Assembly (NCBI GenBank): GCA_009780115.1
Contig: WRAQ01000003.1
Location: 62,001 to 126,000, forward strand
DNA: 64,000 bases
Source: Lachnospiraceae bacterium
GTDB taxonomy: Bacteria; Bacillota; Clostridia; Lachnospirales; Lachnospiraceae
Reading direction: 5' to 3'
The stretch's first letter is position 1, and the number at the start of each line of letters is the position of its first letter. The notes under the pieces were generated by a model. That model saw only the letters and a program-made list of their open reading frames with translations. It did not search any database and was not told the DNA's origin. The position numbers and the translations under genes are program-made. Shown piece by piece: positions 36,107 to 45,855 of the stretch.

Positions 36107-37366
36107 ATGGGTTTAATTCGGGCAATAAAGGGTGCCGTCGGCGGAGTAGCTGCTGATCAATGGCGGGAGTATTTTTACTGTGAAGCATTAGCTTTAGATG
36201 TTCTTGTAGCTAAGGGAAAAAAGCGGACGAGTGACAAACGAAGCGCAAATAATAAGGGTGAAGACAATATTATTAGTAATGGTTCGTTGATTGCAATCAA
36301 CGAAGGCCAGTTTATGATTATCGTCGACCAAGGTAAAGTCGTTGAGTTTTGTTGTGAGCCGGGTGAATTTACATATGATACTTCGACAGAGCCTAGCTTA
36401 TTATATGGCAACTTTGGTGAAAGCCTGGCCGGGACATTTAAAAATATTGGCAAACGCTTTACTTTTGGCGGTGATACGGCAAAAGACCAACGGATATATT
36501 ATTTTAATACCAAAGAAATAATGGGTAACAAGTATGGTACGGCTAATCCGGTCCCCTTTCGGGTCGTTGACTCAAATATTGGTTTGGATATTGATATTTC
36601 GATTCGCTGTAACGGCGAGTACTCTTATAAAATTATCAATCCGCTGTTATTTTATACTAATGTATGCGGCAACATCACCGAAAACTATCTCCGAAGCAAA
36701 ATTGACAGCCAATTAAAAACGGAATTAATGACCGCCTTGCAACCGGCATTCGCGAAGATTTCCGCAATGGGGGTTCGCTATAGCGCGATACCGGCCCATA
36801 CAATGGAACTCGCCGATGCTTTAAATGATGTTTTATCTTCTAAATGGCACGATTTGCGGGGAATAGATGTTATTTCTTTTGGGATAAATACTATGAAAGC
36901 TTCGGAAGAAGACGAAGCAATGATTAAAGAACTGCAAAAAACTGCAGTTCTGCGTAATCCCAATATGGCCGGTGCATCACTTGTTGGCGCCCAGTCTGAT
37001 GCAATGCGTTCGGCCGCCGCTAATCCGACTGCCGGTCCGATGATGGCTTTTGCGGGAATGAATATGGCAAATAATGCCGGCGGAATGAATGCCCAGAATT
37101 TGTTTGCAATGGGTACGCAAGAGCAACAGGCAGCCCCCCAACAAGCACAAGCAACTCCGATACAAGTTTTTTCGGGCCAGGCGGCCCCGCCGGTTGTTTC
37201 CGCCCCTGCCGATGGCTGGGCTTGCCCGTGCGGCAATTCCGGAAATAAAGGTAATTTCTGCAGTGAATGCGGCAGTGCCAAACCAGTCTCAAGCGACTGG
37301 AGCTGTGCTTGCGGAATGTTGAACAAAGGAAACTTCTGCAGCGAATGCGGGATGAAAAAACCATGA
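36107..37366 (+). CDS. SPFH-domain protein with C-terminal zinc ribbons (YdjI-like)
   Basis: 419 residues. Residues ~45-270 are an SPFH/band-7-type domain, as in B. subtilis YdjI. An Ala/Met/Gln-rich linker follows, and two short zinc-binding repeats end the protein (CPCGNSGNKGNFCSECG and CACGMLNKGNFCSECG). YdjI-type proteins work with membrane-stress or phage-shock components. The next gene overlaps by ATGA, implying translational coupling. Confidence 0.85.
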   Translation: MGLIRAIKGAVGGVAADQWREYFYCEALALDVLVAKGKKRTSDKRSANNKGEDNIISNGSLIAINEGQFMIIVDQGKVVEFCCEPGEFTYDTSTEPSLLYGNFGESLAGTFKNIGKRFTFGGDTAKDQRIYYFNTKEIMGNKYGTANPVPFRVVDSNIGLDIDISIRCNGEYSYKIINPLLFYTNVCGNITENYLRSKIDSQLKTELMTALQPAFAKISAMGVRYSAIPAHTMELADALNDVLSSKWHDLRGIDVISFGINTMKASEEDEAMIKELQKTAVLRNPNMAGASLVGAQSDAMRSAAANPTAGPMMAFAGMNMANNAGGMNAQNLFAMGTQEQQAAPQQAQATPIQVFSGQAAPPVVSAPADGWACPCGNSGNKGNFCSECGSAKPVSSDWSCACGMLNKGNFCSECGMKKP

Positions 37367-38442
37367 ATAACATTAATACGGCAAAAACCTTAAAAGAAAC
37401 TGACAAAAAATGTCCGGCTTGCGCGGGGGTTTTAAACTTTGACCCCCTAGCCGGCGGGCTTCTTTGCCCCTTTTGCGGTTATACGGAAAAAGTTAAGGCT
37501 TGTGAAGATGACCTTTCAGCCGATGAGTTATGTATTACAACTGCCGACCGCCTGGAAAACTGTAATTGGGGCGCTGAAAAAAAAATTGTTACTTGTCAGG
37601 CTTGCGGGGCTGAGTCCATCTATGATGTTTTGCAAATATCGTCGGTCTGCCCTTTTTGTGATTCGAATAAAGTAATGGAAGCCAACTGCGAAAATACAAT
37701 GGCACCAAATGGAGTTGTCCCCTTTAAAATTTCCGAAAGTCAGGCCGGGGAACTATTTCAGAAATGGATTGGCAGGAAATTTTTTGCCCCGAAAGAGGCC
37801 AAAGAAAGCTCGGCGGCGAAATGCTTTCTCGGTATTTATTTGCCATACTGGACCTTCGATACCGATACGATTACCGATTATACCGCTGATTATGGCATAG
37901 ACAAAAGAGTGAAAAAGGGAGACAAAATTCAAACCGTAACGAATTGGTTCAAAACACGCGGAAATTATCTGGAAGATATTGATGATGAATTAATTGTTGC
38001 AACAACAAATCATAATCAAATAATGCTGCGGGGCCTTGAACCATTCAATACCGCCGACAATAAAGTTTACAAACCGGAATATGTGGCCGGTTTTGTTGCC
38101 GAACGTTATGCGATTGGCATCAAAGAAGCCTGGAAGCTGGCAAAACAATATATTAGCCAGCGGTTAAACAGAAATGTCGAGGCGAAAATTAAAAAAGATA
38201 ACCGGGCCGACCGGATCCGCAATCTGAAATTATCAACTTCTTTCACAAACGTTACATACAAATATTTACTGCTGCCGATTTGGATGTCACATTATCAATA
38301 TCATGATAAAGTTTATCATTTTATGGTAAACGGCCAAACCGGCAGAGTTTCCGGCACCGCACCAATTTCCATTCTTAAGGTGGCGCTTACTGTTGCCGGG
38401 GTTATCACAGTTTTAGTATTAGCTTATTGGTTAGGGTTCTAG
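37363..38442 (+). CDS. Zinc-ribbon membrane protein (YdjG-like)
   Basis: 359 residues from the ATG overlapping the previous stop (ATGA); the frame is open further upstream but that part lies inside the SPFH gene. N-terminal ribbons CPACAGVLNFDPLAGGLLCPFC and CQACGAESIYDVLQISSVCPFC are TFIIB-like; one TM ends the chain (VALTVAGVITVLVLAYWLGF). This matches YdjG, the partner of YdjI in Bacillus, where both associate with PspA. No pspA is in the window. Confidence 0.8.
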   Translation: MNNINTAKTLKETDKKCPACAGVLNFDPLAGGLLCPFCGYTEKVKACEDDLSADELCITTADRLENCNWGAEKKIVTCQACGAESIYDVLQISSVCPFCDSNKVMEANCENTMAPNGVVPFKISESQAGELFQKWIGRKFFAPKEAKESSAAKCFLGIYLPYWTFDTDTITDYTADYGIDKRVKKGDKIQTVTNWFKTRGNYLEDIDDELIVATTNHNQIMLRGLEPFNTADNKVYKPEYVAGFVAERYAIGIKEAWKLAKQYISQRLNRNVEAKIKKDNRADRIRNLKLSTSFTNVTYKYLLLPIWMSHYQYHDKVYHFMVNGQTGRVSGTAPISILKVALTVAGVITVLVLAYWLGF

Positions 38443-38484
38443 ATAGGTGATAGTTACTATGAGCAGCCACTGTTCCGCGAGGTG

Positions 38485-38548
38485 TTTTGTGCGCTTTTTG
38501 CACAAAATCCCGAGTTGTGAAAGTGCCAAATCGCGTTTTTGCGATTTG
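38485..38548. repeat. Twin hairpins upstream of the nitroreductase gene
   Basis: TTTTGTGC pairs with GCACAAAA (38485-38507) and CAAATCGC with GCGATTTG (38527-38548), each 8 bp perfect with T-rich loops. No T-run follows either, so they are not standard terminators. They fill most of the gap 38443-38598. Confidence 0.6.
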
Positions 38549-38598
38549 TGTGCATCATGCTTCAATTTATAACGAAGCAATAAATCGAAAGGAATTTT

Positions 38599-39126
38599 AT
38601 GAAAACTTTAGAATTAATCAACCACCGCACCAGTTATCGGGGAACTTACAAAGATACAAAAGTGCCCCGCGAAGATTTAATCAAGATTATGGAAGCTGGG
38701 TTAGCTGCCCCCTCCGGCTGTAATAAACAAACCACAAGTTTAATAGCAATTGACGACCCTGAATTGATGGATAAATTGCGGATAGTTATTGATAAACCGG
38801 CCATTAATTCCGCCCCGGCGATGATATGCGTTTTAACCCAAAAAATCATTGCTTACCGCGACCGGAGTTTTTATATTCAGGATTATTCGGCGGCAATTGA
38901 AAACCTATTGCTTGCAACGGTTGCGTTAGGTTATGAAACATGTTGGTATGAAGGATATATTACCGATGTTGATGCAATCGGGAGGCAAATGGCTGATGTG
39001 CTTGGGGTCCCGGAAGATTATGAGCTTGTTTGCTTTCTACCGATTGGGATTGCCGATCAGCCTATTACCTTTAAGGACAAAAAGCCATTTGCCGAACGAG
39101 CTTGGTTTAACGGATTCGGGGGTTGA
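38599..39126 (+). CDS. Nitroreductase-family flavoprotein
   Basis: 175 residues, nitroreductase fold with FMN-binding segments RTSYRGTYKDTKVP near the start and LGVPEDYELVCFLPIGIAD near the end. Such enzymes reduce nitro compounds, quinones or flavins with NAD(P)H; the substrate is unknown. AAAGGA lies 5-6 nt before the ATG. Followed by an acetyltransferase gene 40 bp on. Confidence 0.87.
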   Translation: MKTLELINHRTSYRGTYKDTKVPREDLIKIMEAGLAAPSGCNKQTTSLIAIDDPELMDKLRIVIDKPAINSAPAMICVLTQKIIAYRDRSFYIQDYSAAIENLLLATVALGYETCWYEGYITDVDAIGRQMADVLGVPEDYELVCFLPIGIADQPITFKDKKPFAERAWFNGFGG

Positions 39127-39166
39127 GCCTTATCGGTTCGAATAATGGCTTGATATGGAGGTTAAA

Positions 39167-39571
39167 ATGGAAATAAAGCACGGTGATTTTGTCATAAGCG
39201 ATGACCCGTCATTAATTAATTTCGATATTGTTCATGAATTATTATCAAAAACATACTGGGCACAAAACCGGACAAAAAAAACAATGAAAAAGTCAATTGA
39301 AAATTCTCTTTGTTTCGGGGTATACAAAGATGGAATTCAAGTTGGGTTTGCCCGCTGTGTTACGGACTATGCTTTTATGTTTTGGCTTGGTGATGTAATT
39401 ATTGCTGAAGAATACCGGAGTTGCGGATTAGGCAAAGCCCTTGTCGGATTTATCACCGGCCATGAAAAAATGGCCGGTTTAATTGGTTTCCTTGGCACAA
39501 AAGATGCCCATGGATTATACGAGCAGTTTGGTTTTGTGATGGATGCAAGGGCAATGCGCAAAGCGCCATAA
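39167..39571 (+). CDS. GNAT-family N-acetyltransferase
   Basis: 134 residues from the ATG at 39167, chosen because GGAGG (39157-39161) lies 5 nt upstream; the earlier ATG at 39155 overlaps that ribosome site. The acetyl-CoA loop is EEYRSCGLGKALVGF and the C-terminal YEQFGF is typical. Acceptor unknown. Convergent with ychF; no terminator is seen in the 45-bp gap. Confidence 0.88.
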   Translation: MEIKHGDFVISDDPSLINFDIVHELLSKTYWAQNRTKKTMKKSIENSLCFGVYKDGIQVGFARCVTDYAFMFWLGDVIIAEEYRSCGLGKALVGFITGHEKMAGLIGFLGTKDAHGLYEQFGFVMDARAMRKAP

Positions 39572-39616
39572 TGATACTAGTTATATTATCCGGTGCTTAT
39601 ATGCTTGCTTATGTAG

Positions 39617-40714
39617 TTAAACGTTAAACCTAAAATTTATCACATCGCCGTCTTTGACGATATACTCTTTACCCTCAATACCAACCAGCCCTTTTTCCCT
39701 TGCCGCCGCTTGAGAACCGCAGTCAAGTAAATCACGGTAATTAACTACTTCCGCCCGGATAAAACCCCGCTCAATATCGGAGTGGATTTTTCCGGCGGCC
39801 CGCGGGGCTTTAGTGCCAACTTTTATCGTCCACGCCCTAGTTTCATCTTCACCGGTAGTAAGGAAACTCATTAGGCCTAGCAAGCGATAACTGGTTTGGA
39901 TTAATTTATCAAGGCTTGATTCACTGATACCAAGGTCTTCAAGAAACATTAATCGTTCATTTTCATCAAGCTGGGCGATTTCCTGCTCAATTTCAGCGCA
40001 GACAAGAAAAATTTCACTGCCGGAATCAGCGGCATGTTCCCGCACTTTTGCGACATTAATATTCCCGGCCCCATCATCAGCTAAGTCATCTTCACTAACA
40101 TTTGCGGCGAAGATAACCGGTTTAACCGTCAGTAAATCAATCGTTTTTATTAGTTTATAATCGTCTTCACCGGCGGTTTCAAAACTACGCGCCGCTTTGC
40201 CGTCTTCCATATGAGTTTGTAAAGCTTTTAAAATATTAAGTTCAGTGATTAGTGACTTGTCAGCTTTAGCCGCTTTCTCGGTTTTGATGATTTTTCTTTC
40301 AAGAATTTCAAGGTCGGAAAAAACCAGCTCCAAATCAAGGTTTTCAATATCCCGCCGGGCATCAACATCGCCGTCAACATGAATAACATTTTCATCTTCA
40401 AAGCACCGGACGACATGGATAATCGCATCAACCTCACGGATATGGCTTAGAAATTGATTGCCTAAACCTTCACCGCGGGAGGCGCCTTTAGCCAGGCCGG
40501 CGATATCGACAAACTCTATCGTTGTAGGTGTTACTTTTTTTGATTTATTCAAATCGCCTAAAAGCTTAAGGCGTTCGTCCGGCACAGTTACGATGCCGAC
40601 GTTTGGTTTGACAGTGCTAAACGGGTAATTAACTGACTCGGCACCGGATTTGGTGAGGGCATTAAAGAGGGTGGTTTTGCCGATGTTTGGTAGTCCGACG
40701 ATTCCTAGTTTCAT
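39617..40714 (-). CDS. ychF: Redox-regulated ATPase YchF
   Basis: 365 residues, Obg-family P-loop protein: G1 GLPNIGKTTLFNAL, DIAGLAKGAS, a central coiled coil, and a C-terminal TGS domain (WTIKVGTKAPRAAGKIHSDIERGFIRAEV region). YchF prefers ATP over GTP and associates with ribosomes. Repeat A7 lies directly upstream. Confidence 0.97.
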   Translation of the reverse strand: MKLGIVGLPNIGKTTLFNALTKSGAESVNYPFSTVKPNVGIVTVPDERLKLLGDLNKSKKVTPTTIEFVDIAGLAKGASRGEGLGNQFLSHIREVDAIIHVVRCFEDENVIHVDGDVDARRDIENLDLELVFSDLEILERKIIKTEKAAKADKSLITELNILKALQTHMEDGKAARSFETAGEDDYKLIKTIDLLTVKPVIFAANVSEDDLADDGAGNINVAKVREHAADSGSEIFLVCAEIEQEIAQLDENERLMFLEDLGISESSLDKLIQTSYRLLGLMSFLTTGEDETRAWTIKVGTKAPRAAGKIHSDIERGFIRAEVVNYRDLLDCGSQAAAREKGLVGIEGKEYIVKDGDVINFRFNV

Positions 40715-40755
40715 ATGGGAGCCTTTCTGTCTATTAAATATTATTATTTATAACC

Positions 40756-40870
40756 GTAAGGAAGATAAAGCTATCTCTCCGCCGCTACGGCCTAATTGAT
40801 GTAAAATAAAAGTTGTCTCTCGGGAAGAAGGCGGCCTAAGGTTCCTGCGAGATAGCTTTATCTTCCTTAC
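40756..40870 (-). repeat. Family A structured repeat, copy A7 (perfect 22-bp arms)
   Basis: The arms begin GTAAGGAAGATAAAGC and end GCTTTATCTTCCTTAC; over 22 nt they are exactly complementary. The arm sequence differs at many positions from A5 and A9, yet every change is matched on the other side. The core is intact. Located between rsgA and ychF. Confidence 0.93.
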
Positions 40871-40914
40871 TGTTATCAGTATCTCTTAAAAGCTTTTAAC
40901 TCTTCATGCAGCTA

Positions 40915-41796
40915 TTAGTATTTCTTCACAGCCTTCAATTCATCATACAGCTTCACATAATTCCGGTACCGTACTTGGCTGATTAGTCCTGCTTCCAAAG
41001 CCACTTTTACTCCGCAATCGGGTTCACTTAAGTGGGCGCATTCGCGGAATTTGCATAAAGCAGCATGGTTTGAAAATTCGGGATAACAATTTTTAAGTTC
41101 TTCTTTATCCATCTTGCTTAGATAAAGCGAGGTAAATCCGGGGGTATCACATATATATGTATTTCCGCCGAGGGCAAAAATCTCCGAATGCCTGGTTGTA
41201 TGGCGGCCGCGTTCGATTTTTTTGCTAAGGGTTGCCGTCGCCATTTTGGCATCCGGATATAAGTAATTTAATATTGTTGACTTTCCTACCCCGCTTGGGC
41301 CGGCAAAAACAGTACTTTTCCCTTCGAGAAGTGCCCGCACCTCTTTAAGCCCGTCCCCATCTTCGGCACTGCAAAACAAAACATTAAAACCACAGGACTC
41401 ATATCCTTTTTTAAGCTCATCCTGTTCCGCTTTAGTAGCAAGGTCTTTTTTATTAAAGCAAATAATGCAGGGAATTTCTTGTTTTTCCATCGTTACGAGG
41501 AAACGGTCGAGAAGGTTGTAATTGGGGTCTGGTTTTACAATAGCAAAGATAATCATCGCCTGGTCAATATTGGCGACTGCCGGACGAAGCAGAGCATTTC
41601 GGCGAGGCAGAATGTCAATAACATTTCCTATTTCGTTTTGCTCATCTGTCACTTCTAAAACGACATTATCACCGACTAAAGGTTTGATTCCCTCTTTCCT
41701 GAATATCCCCTTTGCTTTACACTCATATACTGTCTGTTTATTTTCGACATGGATATAATAAAAACCTGCGATACCTTTAATTATTTTACCTTGCAT
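40915..41796 (-). CDS. rsgA: Ribosome small subunit-dependent GTPase A
   Basis: 293 residues. N-terminal OB fold, circularly permuted GTPase with CFNKKD before GPSGVGKST and DTPGF, then a zinc site (CKFRECAHLSEPDC). It assists late 30S maturation. AAGGA lies before the ATG. Ends the rlmN-prpC-prkC-rsgA block, with 17 bp to prkC. Confidence 0.97.
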   Translation of the reverse strand: MQGKIIKGIAGFYYIHVENKQTVYECKAKGIFRKEGIKPLVGDNVVLEVTDEQNEIGNVIDILPRRNALLRPAVANIDQAMIIFAIVKPDPNYNLLDRFLVTMEKQEIPCIICFNKKDLATKAEQDELKKGYESCGFNVLFCSAEDGDGLKEVRALLEGKSTVFAGPSGVGKSTILNYLYPDAKMATATLSKKIERGRHTTRHSEIFALGGNTYICDTPGFTSLYLSKMDKEELKNCYPEFSNHAALCKFRECAHLSEPDCGVKVALEAGLISQVRYRNYVKLYDELKAVKKY

Positions 41797-41813
41797 AATT
41801 TTCCTTGAAAATT

Positions 41814-43970
41814 TTATTGCTGTATAAACTCAACCGGACGGACAATCTCCTTGCTTTCAGTCCGCGCAGGGACTTCTTCAACTGTACCGTCTTCATGAGT
41901 GATTGTAAAAGCATCTATTTGATTCACATAACGCAAAGTGACAAAACCGTGGGCTGATTTAATATTAGAAAAGTTCACCTGGGTCGGCAGGGTTGTTGTA
42001 TTATCATGTAACTGAACTTCATCGGTAGTCGTTATAATTACCCGCACGTTTGTCCCCGATTTGAAATCCGGGTCCTCATCATAGGAGGGCGGGAGGATAC
42101 TATCGATATAGCTATAAAGCGCCCCGGTAATTCCAGTCGCAATATGAAAATCAATTTCTGTATCCGCATCCACGAAAACCCCTACTGAAATCGATTGATA
42201 GTTAACCCGCATAAACAGATTTTCATTATCAGTAGTTGATTCCGATACGTTTCCAAGTTTTAATCCTGCTTCAATAATAGCCGCTGTTGCTGCTTGTTCG
42301 GTTAAGCCAATCAAATTAGGTACTTCGACCCTTTTTTCTTCCGGCCCTAAACTAACCCACAGGTTTATCATTGCCCCGGCAGCGGCTTTGCTATTACCCT
42401 CCGGGCTTTGTTTATAGACATAACCGGCAGCAATAATATCATCATGGTCATCAGAGCGGCTATAGGTAAAACCTTCACGGTTAAGGGTTGCGATTGCTTC
42501 TTCAATAGTTTTATTAAACAGATCGGGGACTAATACCCCTTCGGAGCCAATGCTGACGGTCAAAATTACATTATTGCCAACCCTTACCCGGTCCCCGGCC
42601 CGGGCTGAAGCCTTGATAATCCGTCCCTCGGGAACATCAGTACTTTCCTCCAGCTCAATTTCCGGAGTTAAACCCAGCTCAATCAAAGACCGTTTGGCAT
42701 CTTCTTCCCGCATTCCGACAACATTAACCATCGTGACAAACTCAATCTCTTCATTCTGGTTAGCTGAATCTCTGTTACCAAATAAATCAAATGAGAATAA
42801 TCCAAAAGCCTGTCCGGCAACAAATAAAACAACACAACCAATTAATACCGCCGCAATAATTGCTAAAACTGTTGTGACTTTTTCCATCTTTGGGTTATAA
42901 TCTTCTTCGTCGTCATAATCATCATAATCTTCATCATAGTCGTCATTTTCATTGTCATCTTCATAATCGTACTCGTTATCGTCGCTATACTCTTCTTCAT
43001 GTTCAGGATAAACCTGCTCTTCCCTTATATCGGCCATATCGGTATTTAATTCCCGTTTACGGCTCTTTTTGATTTCGGCTACTTCCCGCCCTGTTATCGG
43101 CCTGGTTAAAGCATCTTCATCAGGATGTGTCAATTTAACAAAGTCTTCATCAGGGTTCATTAATGATTTTTTGAGGTCATTAATCAACTCTGCCATTGAC
43201 TGATAACGGCGGTCAGGGCTTTTCTGACAGCATTTGAAAACAATCTGTTCAACACTTAGCGGGATTTCAGCGACGTATTCGCGCGGTGAGGGCATATCTT
43301 CCTGAATATGTTTTATCGCAATCGCGACTGTCGTTTCACCATTAAAGGCAACCCGCCCGGTCAGCATTTCAAATAATGTAATGCCTAGCGAATAGATATC
43401 ACTCTTTTCATCAGAAAAACCACCTCTTGCCTGTTCCGGTGAGGTATAGTGGACCGACCCCATTACATTAGAGGTTATGGTATTACTTGTTGCAGCTTTC
43501 GCGATACCGAAATCGGTAACTTTTACTTTTCCATCTTTCGAAATAATGATATTTTGCGGTTTGATGTCACGATGGATAATATGGTTATTGTGTGCTGCTT
43601 CAATTCCCATGCAAATCGGAATCGTAATGCTGATTGCTTCTTTGACGGATAAGCGCGCCTTTTTTTCAATGTATTTCTTAAGCGTTATTCCTTCAACCAA
43701 TTCCATGACAATATAGTAAATGCCATTTTCTTCACCAACATCATATACATTAACGATATTTGGGTGACTTAGGCCGGCGGCCGCCTGCGCTTCAATCCGA
43801 AATTTCGATACAAAATTGGCATTTTCAGAAAATTCTTGCTTTAGCACTTTAACTGCAACGAAACGGTTTAATTTGTGACATTTTGCTTTATATACATCAC
43901 TCATTCCGCCGGTGCCAATTTTTTCTAATATTTCGTAACGATCTCCGATTATCATTCCGATTTTAACCAT
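41814..43970 (-). CDS. prkC: Ser/Thr protein kinase with PASTA repeats
   Basis: 718 residues. Kinase domain ~10-270 with GTGGMSDVY, HRDIKPQNI and DFGIAKA. A strongly acidic Asp/Glu/Tyr linker (~310-375), one TM (VLAIIAAVLIGCVVLFVAG) and three PASTA domains outside follow, then a ~110-residue extra tail. PrkC senses muropeptides or lipid II and controls growth, division and germination. Pairs with the phosphatase gene upstream. GGAGG lies 11 nt before the ATG. Its leader holds element C1. Confidence 0.96.
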   Translation of the reverse strand: MVKIGMIIGDRYEILEKIGTGGMSDVYKAKCHKLNRFVAVKVLKQEFSENANFVSKFRIEAQAAAGLSHPNIVNVYDVGEENGIYYIVMELVEGITLKKYIEKKARLSVKEAISITIPICMGIEAAHNNHIIHRDIKPQNIIISKDGKVKVTDFGIAKAATSNTITSNVMGSVHYTSPEQARGGFSDEKSDIYSLGITLFEMLTGRVAFNGETTVAIAIKHIQEDMPSPREYVAEIPLSVEQIVFKCCQKSPDRRYQSMAELINDLKKSLMNPDEDFVKLTHPDEDALTRPITGREVAEIKKSRKRELNTDMADIREEQVYPEHEEEYSDDNEYDYEDDNENDDYDEDYDDYDDEEDYNPKMEKVTTVLAIIAAVLIGCVVLFVAGQAFGLFSFDLFGNRDSANQNEEIEFVTMVNVVGMREEDAKRSLIELGLTPEIELEESTDVPEGRIIKASARAGDRVRVGNNVILTVSIGSEGVLVPDLFNKTIEEAIATLNREGFTYSRSDDHDDIIAAGYVYKQSPEGNSKAAAGAMINLWVSLGPEEKRVEVPNLIGLTEQAATAAIIEAGLKLGNVSESTTDNENLFMRVNYQSISVGVFVDADTEIDFHIATGITGALYSYIDSILPPSYDEDPDFKSGTNVRVIITTTDEVQLHDNTTTLPTQVNFSNIKSAHGFVTLRYVNQIDAFTITHEDGTVEEVPARTESKEIVRPVEFIQQ

Positions 43971-44001
43971 TTAATAATTAACCTCCAAGCTTACTAGCTT
44001 A

Positions 44002-44096
44002 GAAGAATAGCAATTTTTAGCCATTCTTCCCGTTTGAAGTCTAGTTTATCTTTGACGGCGGGTTATTACCCGGCACCTTAGATAAATTCTTCAAAC
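44002..44096 (-). repeat. Family C structured leader element, copy C1 (before prkC)
   Basis: Plus-strand view: hairpin GAAGAAT/ATTCTTC (44002-44029), then GTTTGAAG (44032) pairs with CTTCAAAC (44096), TTTATCT with AGATAAA, and CGGGT with ACCCG over a TATT loop. The prpC stop codon lies inside the outer arm. Matches C2 before polC. Confidence 0.78.
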
Positions 44097-44822
44097 TTTT
44101 ATAAGGATTACGGTAATATTGTCTTTACCGCCATTATCGTTAGCAGCATTAATTAGCTCATTTGCAAGTTGTTCAATATCTTTCTCCCGGGCTAATATTT
44201 CACCAATTTCACTATCAGAAAGCATATTACTAAGGCCATCCGAACACAACATAACAAGTTCGCCGGCATGAATTTTTTCACTAAAAAAGTCTATTTGTAA
44301 TTTTTCTTTGGCTCCAATCGCCCTGGTAATAATATGCTTATTCGGGTGATGTTGGGCGGCTTCTTTTGCCATTCCGCCAAGCCGGACCATCTCTTCCACC
44401 AAAGAATGGTCTTTTGTAACCTGCCGGATACTTTTTTTCTCCGGCTCAATAATATAAAGGCGGCTGTCACCAACGTTAGCGATTTGTAAATGATGCCCGT
44501 CCAAAGTTGCCGCTACAATCGTAGTACCCATACCATAAAGAACCGGGTTTTCGTAAGCCTTGCGCCGGATTACATTATTCGCGGCCTGCATTGCCTGCTC
44601 AAAAACTTTTCTGGGATTTTTCTCGTCCGAATCAACGATTTCATCAAGCATTGTTTGCACTGTCCATTGTGATGCAAGTTCACCGCCATTATGCCCGCCC
44701 ATTCCATCGGCGACAATAAAAACATTCGGCAGATGTCCTATTTTCTCCCGAGTTGCATAAACATAGTCCTGATTCAAACTGCGTTTCTTACCGATATCAG
44801 TTATTGCAACTGATTCAAGCAT
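44091..44822 (-). CDS. prpC: PP2C-family protein phosphatase
   Basis: 243 residues. Metal-binding motifs SLNQDY, VADGMGGHNGGE, VGDSRLY, TKDHSLV, LCSDGLSNML and DNGGKDNITVILI. It dephosphorylates PrkC and its targets. AAGGAG lies 7 nt before the ATG, and the start overlaps the rlmN end by 8 bp. The stop codon is part of the outer stem of element C1. Confidence 0.96.
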   Translation of the reverse strand: MLESVAITDIGKKRSLNQDYVYATREKIGHLPNVFIVADGMGGHNGGELASQWTVQTMLDEIVDSDEKNPRKVFEQAMQAANNVIRRKAYENPVLYGMGTTIVAATLDGHHLQIANVGDSRLYIIEPEKKSIRQVTKDHSLVEEMVRLGGMAKEAAQHHPNKHIITRAIGAKEKLQIDFFSEKIHAGELVMLCSDGLSNMLSDSEIGEILAREKDIEQLANELINAANDNGGKDNITVILIKV

Positions 44823-45855
44823 TAGTTCTCCTTAATTGTCCGCATGCACCATCAATGTCACTTCCCATTTCCCTTCTTATGGTAACATTTATTTGATATT
44901 TTTCAAGTATATTTTTAAAATCAAGGACATTCTTTGCCGGTGAAGCGCAAAAATCATGCTCTTTTACCGGGTTTAACGGAATTAAATTAATATGACAAGG
45001 CAGCAGTCTTTCCTGCTTTCTGAACCTAAGGATCAAATCCTTAAGTTCCATTGCATCTTCTTTACTATCATTAATATTATTAATTAAGCTGTATTCAAAA
45101 GTAATCCGGCGGCCGGTTTTCTTAAAATAATACTTGCAGGCTTTCATAAGTTCATCAAGCGGATATGCTTTTGTTACCGGCATTAGCTTGAGCCGTTTTT
45201 CATCAGTTGTTGCATGAAGTGAAATCGCTAAATTGATTTGCAGCATTTCGTCGGCAAGCCGGTAAATTTCCGGGCTAAGCCCGCAAGTTGAAACGGTTAT
45301 ATTCCGCTGGCTAAGGTTTAAACCATTATAATCAGACAGGATTTTAATAAAATTAAGCAGTTCATCATAATTATCCAAAGGTTCGCCGATTCCCATCACA
45401 ACGACATTTGATACCCGTTCATTCGTATTACGGGTAATTGCATAAATTTGTTCTAACATCTCTCCCGCTGTCAGGGAGCGGTTAAGCCCCCCGATTGCAG
45501 AGGCGCAAAATGTACAACCCATCCGGCACCCGGCCTGACTGGAAATGCAAACCGAATTGCCATGTTTGTATTTCATTAAAACACTTTCGATTAAATTACC
45601 ATCAGCCAAAGCAAAAAGATATTTCCGTGTTCCATCAAATGCTGATTCCTGCATTTTTTCAAGAGTAAAAACGGGCAGCTCAAAATTTTCAACAAGATAA
45701 GTGCGGGTAGCCCGGGAAAGATTCGTCATTTCCGAAAAGCTCTCAACCAGATGTTTGTGGAGCCATTCATAAATTTGCCTGGCCCGGTAAGGTTTCTCGT
45801 CGGAGGCCAGGGCATCCTGGAGGCTAAGCAGGGGAAGGGATTTGATGTCGGTCAT
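44815..45855 (-). CDS. rlmN: Dual-specificity RNA methyltransferase RlmN
   Basis: 346 residues, radical-SAM enzyme making m2A2503 in 23S rRNA and m2A37 in tRNAs. The [4Fe-4S] motif is CRMGCTFCAS; the two catalytic cysteines sit in the C-terminal REMGSDIDGACGQL and earlier STCGLSP regions. Starts within TAATG of the rsmB stop, so coupled. Confidence 0.98.
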   Translation of the reverse strand: MTDIKSLPLLSLQDALASDEKPYRARQIYEWLHKHLVESFSEMTNLSRATRTYLVENFELPVFTLEKMQESAFDGTRKYLFALADGNLIESVLMKYKHGNSVCISSQAGCRMGCTFCASAIGGLNRSLTAGEMLEQIYAITRNTNERVSNVVVMGIGEPLDNYDELLNFIKILSDYNGLNLSQRNITVSTCGLSPEIYRLADEMLQINLAISLHATTDEKRLKLMPVTKAYPLDELMKACKYYFKKTGRRITFEYSLINNINDSKEDAMELKDLILRFRKQERLLPCHINLIPLNPVKEHDFCASPAKNVLDFKNILEKYQINVTIRREMGSDIDGACGQLRRTNA

